From assembly GCA_038133505.1 (NCBI GenBank), contig JAYPTI010000189.1, positions 1-5,239 of the forward strand: 5,239 bases of DNA, given 5' to 3'. This document shows positions 3,763 through 5,239 of the stretch, one piece after another. This DNA is from JAYQUR01 sp038133505 (GTDB lineage Bacteria; Pseudomonadota; Alphaproteobacteria; MPNO01; UBA830). The notes under the pieces are model-generated. The model was not told the DNA's origin. It saw nothing but the letters and a program-made list of their open reading frames with translations, and ran no database searches. Numbering within the stretch: position 1 is the stretch's first letter; each line of letters opens with the position of its first letter. Position numbers and translations under genes: made by a program.

Positions 3763-5229
3763 ATGGCCGACCAGCCGGCGGACACGCCGTCCAATCTCAA
3801 GAACGAGGGCTATCTCGACCTGCGCGAGCTGATCGAGCGGTTCGACGAGATGGGCGAGCTTGCGCGCGTCGACGGCGCCGACTGGAACCTCGAGATCGGC
3901 GCGCTGTCGGAGACGGTGGCGGCCGAGAATCCCGGGCGCGCGAAGGCGCTGCTGTTCGACAACATCCCCGGCTACCCGGAAGGCTTCCGCATCATGTCGG
4001 GCGCGGCGAACGCCTACAAACGCCTCGCCGTCGTGCTCGGCCTGCCCGATCCCGAAAACGAGATGGACCTGGTGCGCGCGTACCGCCAGCGCGCCAAGCA
4101 GGAATTCGAACTCATGCCGCCGGTCGAGGTCCCGACCGGCCCGATCCTGGAGAACGTCGACCGCGACGACGAGGTCGATTTGCTGAAATTCCCCGCGCCG
4201 TTCGTCCACGAGCTCGACGGCGGCCGCTACATCGGCACCGACGATCTGGTGGTGATGCGCGATCCGGACTCGGGCTGGGTCAATGTCGGCACCTACCGCG
4301 TGATGGTGCACGATCGTAACACCGCCGCGCTCTGGATGTCGCCCGGCAAGCACGGACGGCTGATCAGCGAGAAATATTTCGCGAAGGGCGAGCCGTGCCC
4401 GGTGCTGATCTCCTGCGGCCACGACCCGAACCTGTTCCTCGTCGCCCACCAGGAGGTCGACTACGAGCTCGACGAGTTCGCCTATGCCGGCGGCCAGCGC
4501 GGCCGGCCCATCGAGGTCATCCCGTCGGAGCTGCACGGCCTGCCGATGCCCGCCTATTCGGAAATCGTGCTCGAAGGCGAGATCATCCCGGGCGAGGAGC
4601 GCGAGGAGGGCCCGTTCGGCGAGTTCATGGGCTACTACGCGTCGGAATCCTCGATGCTGCCGATCGTGAAGATCCGGCGCGTCTACTGGCGCAACAACCC
4701 GGTGCTCACGCTCGCCATCCCGTCGCGCCCGCCGGAAAACTTCACCTTCGCGCGCGCCACCGTGAAATCCGCGATGATCTGGGACGAGTGCGAGAAGGCG
4801 GGGCTTCCGGGCGTCCAGGGCGTCTGGTGCCACGAGTCCGGCGCAGGCCGGCTGTTCAACGTGATTTCCATCAAGCAGCTCTATCCCGGCCACGCGAGCC
4901 AGGCCGGCATGCTGGCCGCGACCTGCCACGCGGGCAACTACGCCGGTCGCTGGGTCGTCGTGGTGGACGAGGATATCGATCCGTCGAACCTGTTCGACGT
5001 GACCTGGGCGATGTCGACGCGCTGCGACCCGCCGGAGGACATCCAGTACATCAAGCGCGCCTGGTCGACGCCCCTCGACCCGATGCTCCGCCAGCCGCCG
5101 TGGCAGAACAACCGAGCCGTCGTCGATGCCTGCCGCCCCTATGGCTGGAAGGACGATTTCCCGACCGTGGCCGAGGCGAGCCCGGAACTGAAGGCGACGC
5201 TGCGGGCGAAGTTTCCGGAGCTGTACTGA
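3763..5229 (+). CDS. UbiD-family prenylated-FMN-dependent (de)carboxylase, 488 aa
   Basis: This belongs to the UbiD/Fdc1 family, which reversibly decarboxylates aromatic or alpha,beta-unsaturated acids with prenylated FMN, Mn2+ and K+. It is full length (488 residues; E. coli UbiD is 497). Key residues are visible. N174 and R179 lie in WVNVGTYR, equivalent by spacing to Fdc1 N168 and R173. H197 (SPGKHGR) and E238 (DEFAYAG) are the likely metal/cofactor ligands. E282 and E287 in EGPFGEFMGYY complete the Glu-Arg-Glu catalytic set with R179. The C-terminal oligomerisation part follows, including HESGAGRLFNVISIKQLYPG. The ATG at 3763 has GGGAG 7 bases upstream; the frame is open to 3628, but that extension has no ribosome site and is unlike the family. 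The enzyme needs the flavin prenyltransferase UbiX, which is not encoded here. The substrate is unknown: it could be a benzoate, cinnamate or heteroaromatic acid, and a role in ubiquinone synthesis is less likely given the neighbours. Confidence 0.93.
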   Translation: MADQPADTPSNLKNEGYLDLRELIERFDEMGELARVDGADWNLEIGALSETVAAENPGRAKALLFDNIPGYPEGFRIMSGAANAYKRLAVVLGLPDPENEMDLVRAYRQRAKQEFELMPPVEVPTGPILENVDRDDEVDLLKFPAPFVHELDGGRYIGTDDLVVMRDPDSGWVNVGTYRVMVHDRNTAALWMSPGKHGRLISEKYFAKGEPCPVLISCGHDPNLFLVAHQEVDYELDEFAYAGGQRGRPIEVIPSELHGLPMPAYSEIVLEGEIIPGEEREEGPFGEFMGYYASESSMLPIVKIRRVYWRNNPVLTLAIPSRPPENFTFARATVKSAMIWDECEKAGLPGVQGVWCHESGAGRLFNVISIKQLYPGHASQAGMLAATCHAGNYAGRWVVVVDEDIDPSNLFDVTWAMSTRCDPPEDIQYIKRAWSTPLDPMLRQPPWQNNRAVVDACRPYGWKDDFPTVAEASPELKATLRAKFPELY

Positions 5230-5239
5230 CCTGCCCCCC

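Noticed and set aside
3640..4929. Minus-strand open frame of 429 codons antisense to the UbiD-family gene
   Set aside because: The sense strand carries a full UbiD enzyme with all catalytic residues. The antisense frame arises from strong GC bias at third positions.
3763..5229. Naming the decarboxylase ubiD of the ubiquinone pathway
   Set aside because: The family includes many catabolic decarboxylases; the neighbours are oxygenases and a cupin, with no quinone biosynthesis genes in the window.

Overview
This is a GC-rich window with GC-ending codons, strong GGAGG-type ribosome binding sites and short intergenic gaps. It looks like a chromosomal segment of a high-GC proteobacterium, most likely an alphaproteobacterium. 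That placement is inferred from composition and gene families; no phylogenetic marker is present. Six protein-coding genes account for most of the sequence. I see no rRNA, tRNA, CRISPR array, transposase or integrase gene.

Layout from left to right. (1) A small gene on the minus strand (36-236) encodes a 66-residue protein with two hydrophobic segments; this end is less GC-rich than the rest. (2) Divergent from it is a lipocalin-like protein (385-855). The 148-base gap between them holds a perfect 6+6 dyad. (3) The 241-base gap at 856-1096 contains a repeat of about 118 bases built from four alternating copies of a gggcgggtc arm and bounded by GTAG and CTAC, the layout of a REP doublet (REPIN). 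It is followed by a LysR-box-like dyad and a plausible sigma-70 promoter. (4) That promoter should drive a two-gene operon of unlike Fe(II)/2-oxoglutarate dioxygenases of the TauD/TfdA superfamily (1097-1933 and 1953-3020). The operon ends in an intrinsic terminator whose stem overlaps the second stop codon. (5) Convergent to it, on the minus strand, is a cupin with a 52-residue Lys/Ala/Thr-rich tail resembling histone H1 (3044-3601). (6) Divergent from the cupin, across a 161-base gap with a direct repeat and a possible promoter, is a full-length UbiD-family prenylated-FMN decarboxylase (3763-5229). The window ends ten bases after its stop.

How the genes may work together: two oxygenases, a cupin and a UbiD-type decarboxylase side by side suggest a small catabolic neighbourhood for an aromatic, unsaturated or otherwise oxidisable carboxylate. 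Ring or chain oxidation would be done by the Fe/2OG enzymes and reversible decarboxylation by the UbiD enzyme. This is inference from gene families and adjacency. No transporter, regulator or UbiX prenyltransferase lies in the window, and no substrate can be read from the sequence. The least ordinary items are the H1-like tail on a cupin, the REPIN-like element and the pairing of two dissimilar dioxygenases.
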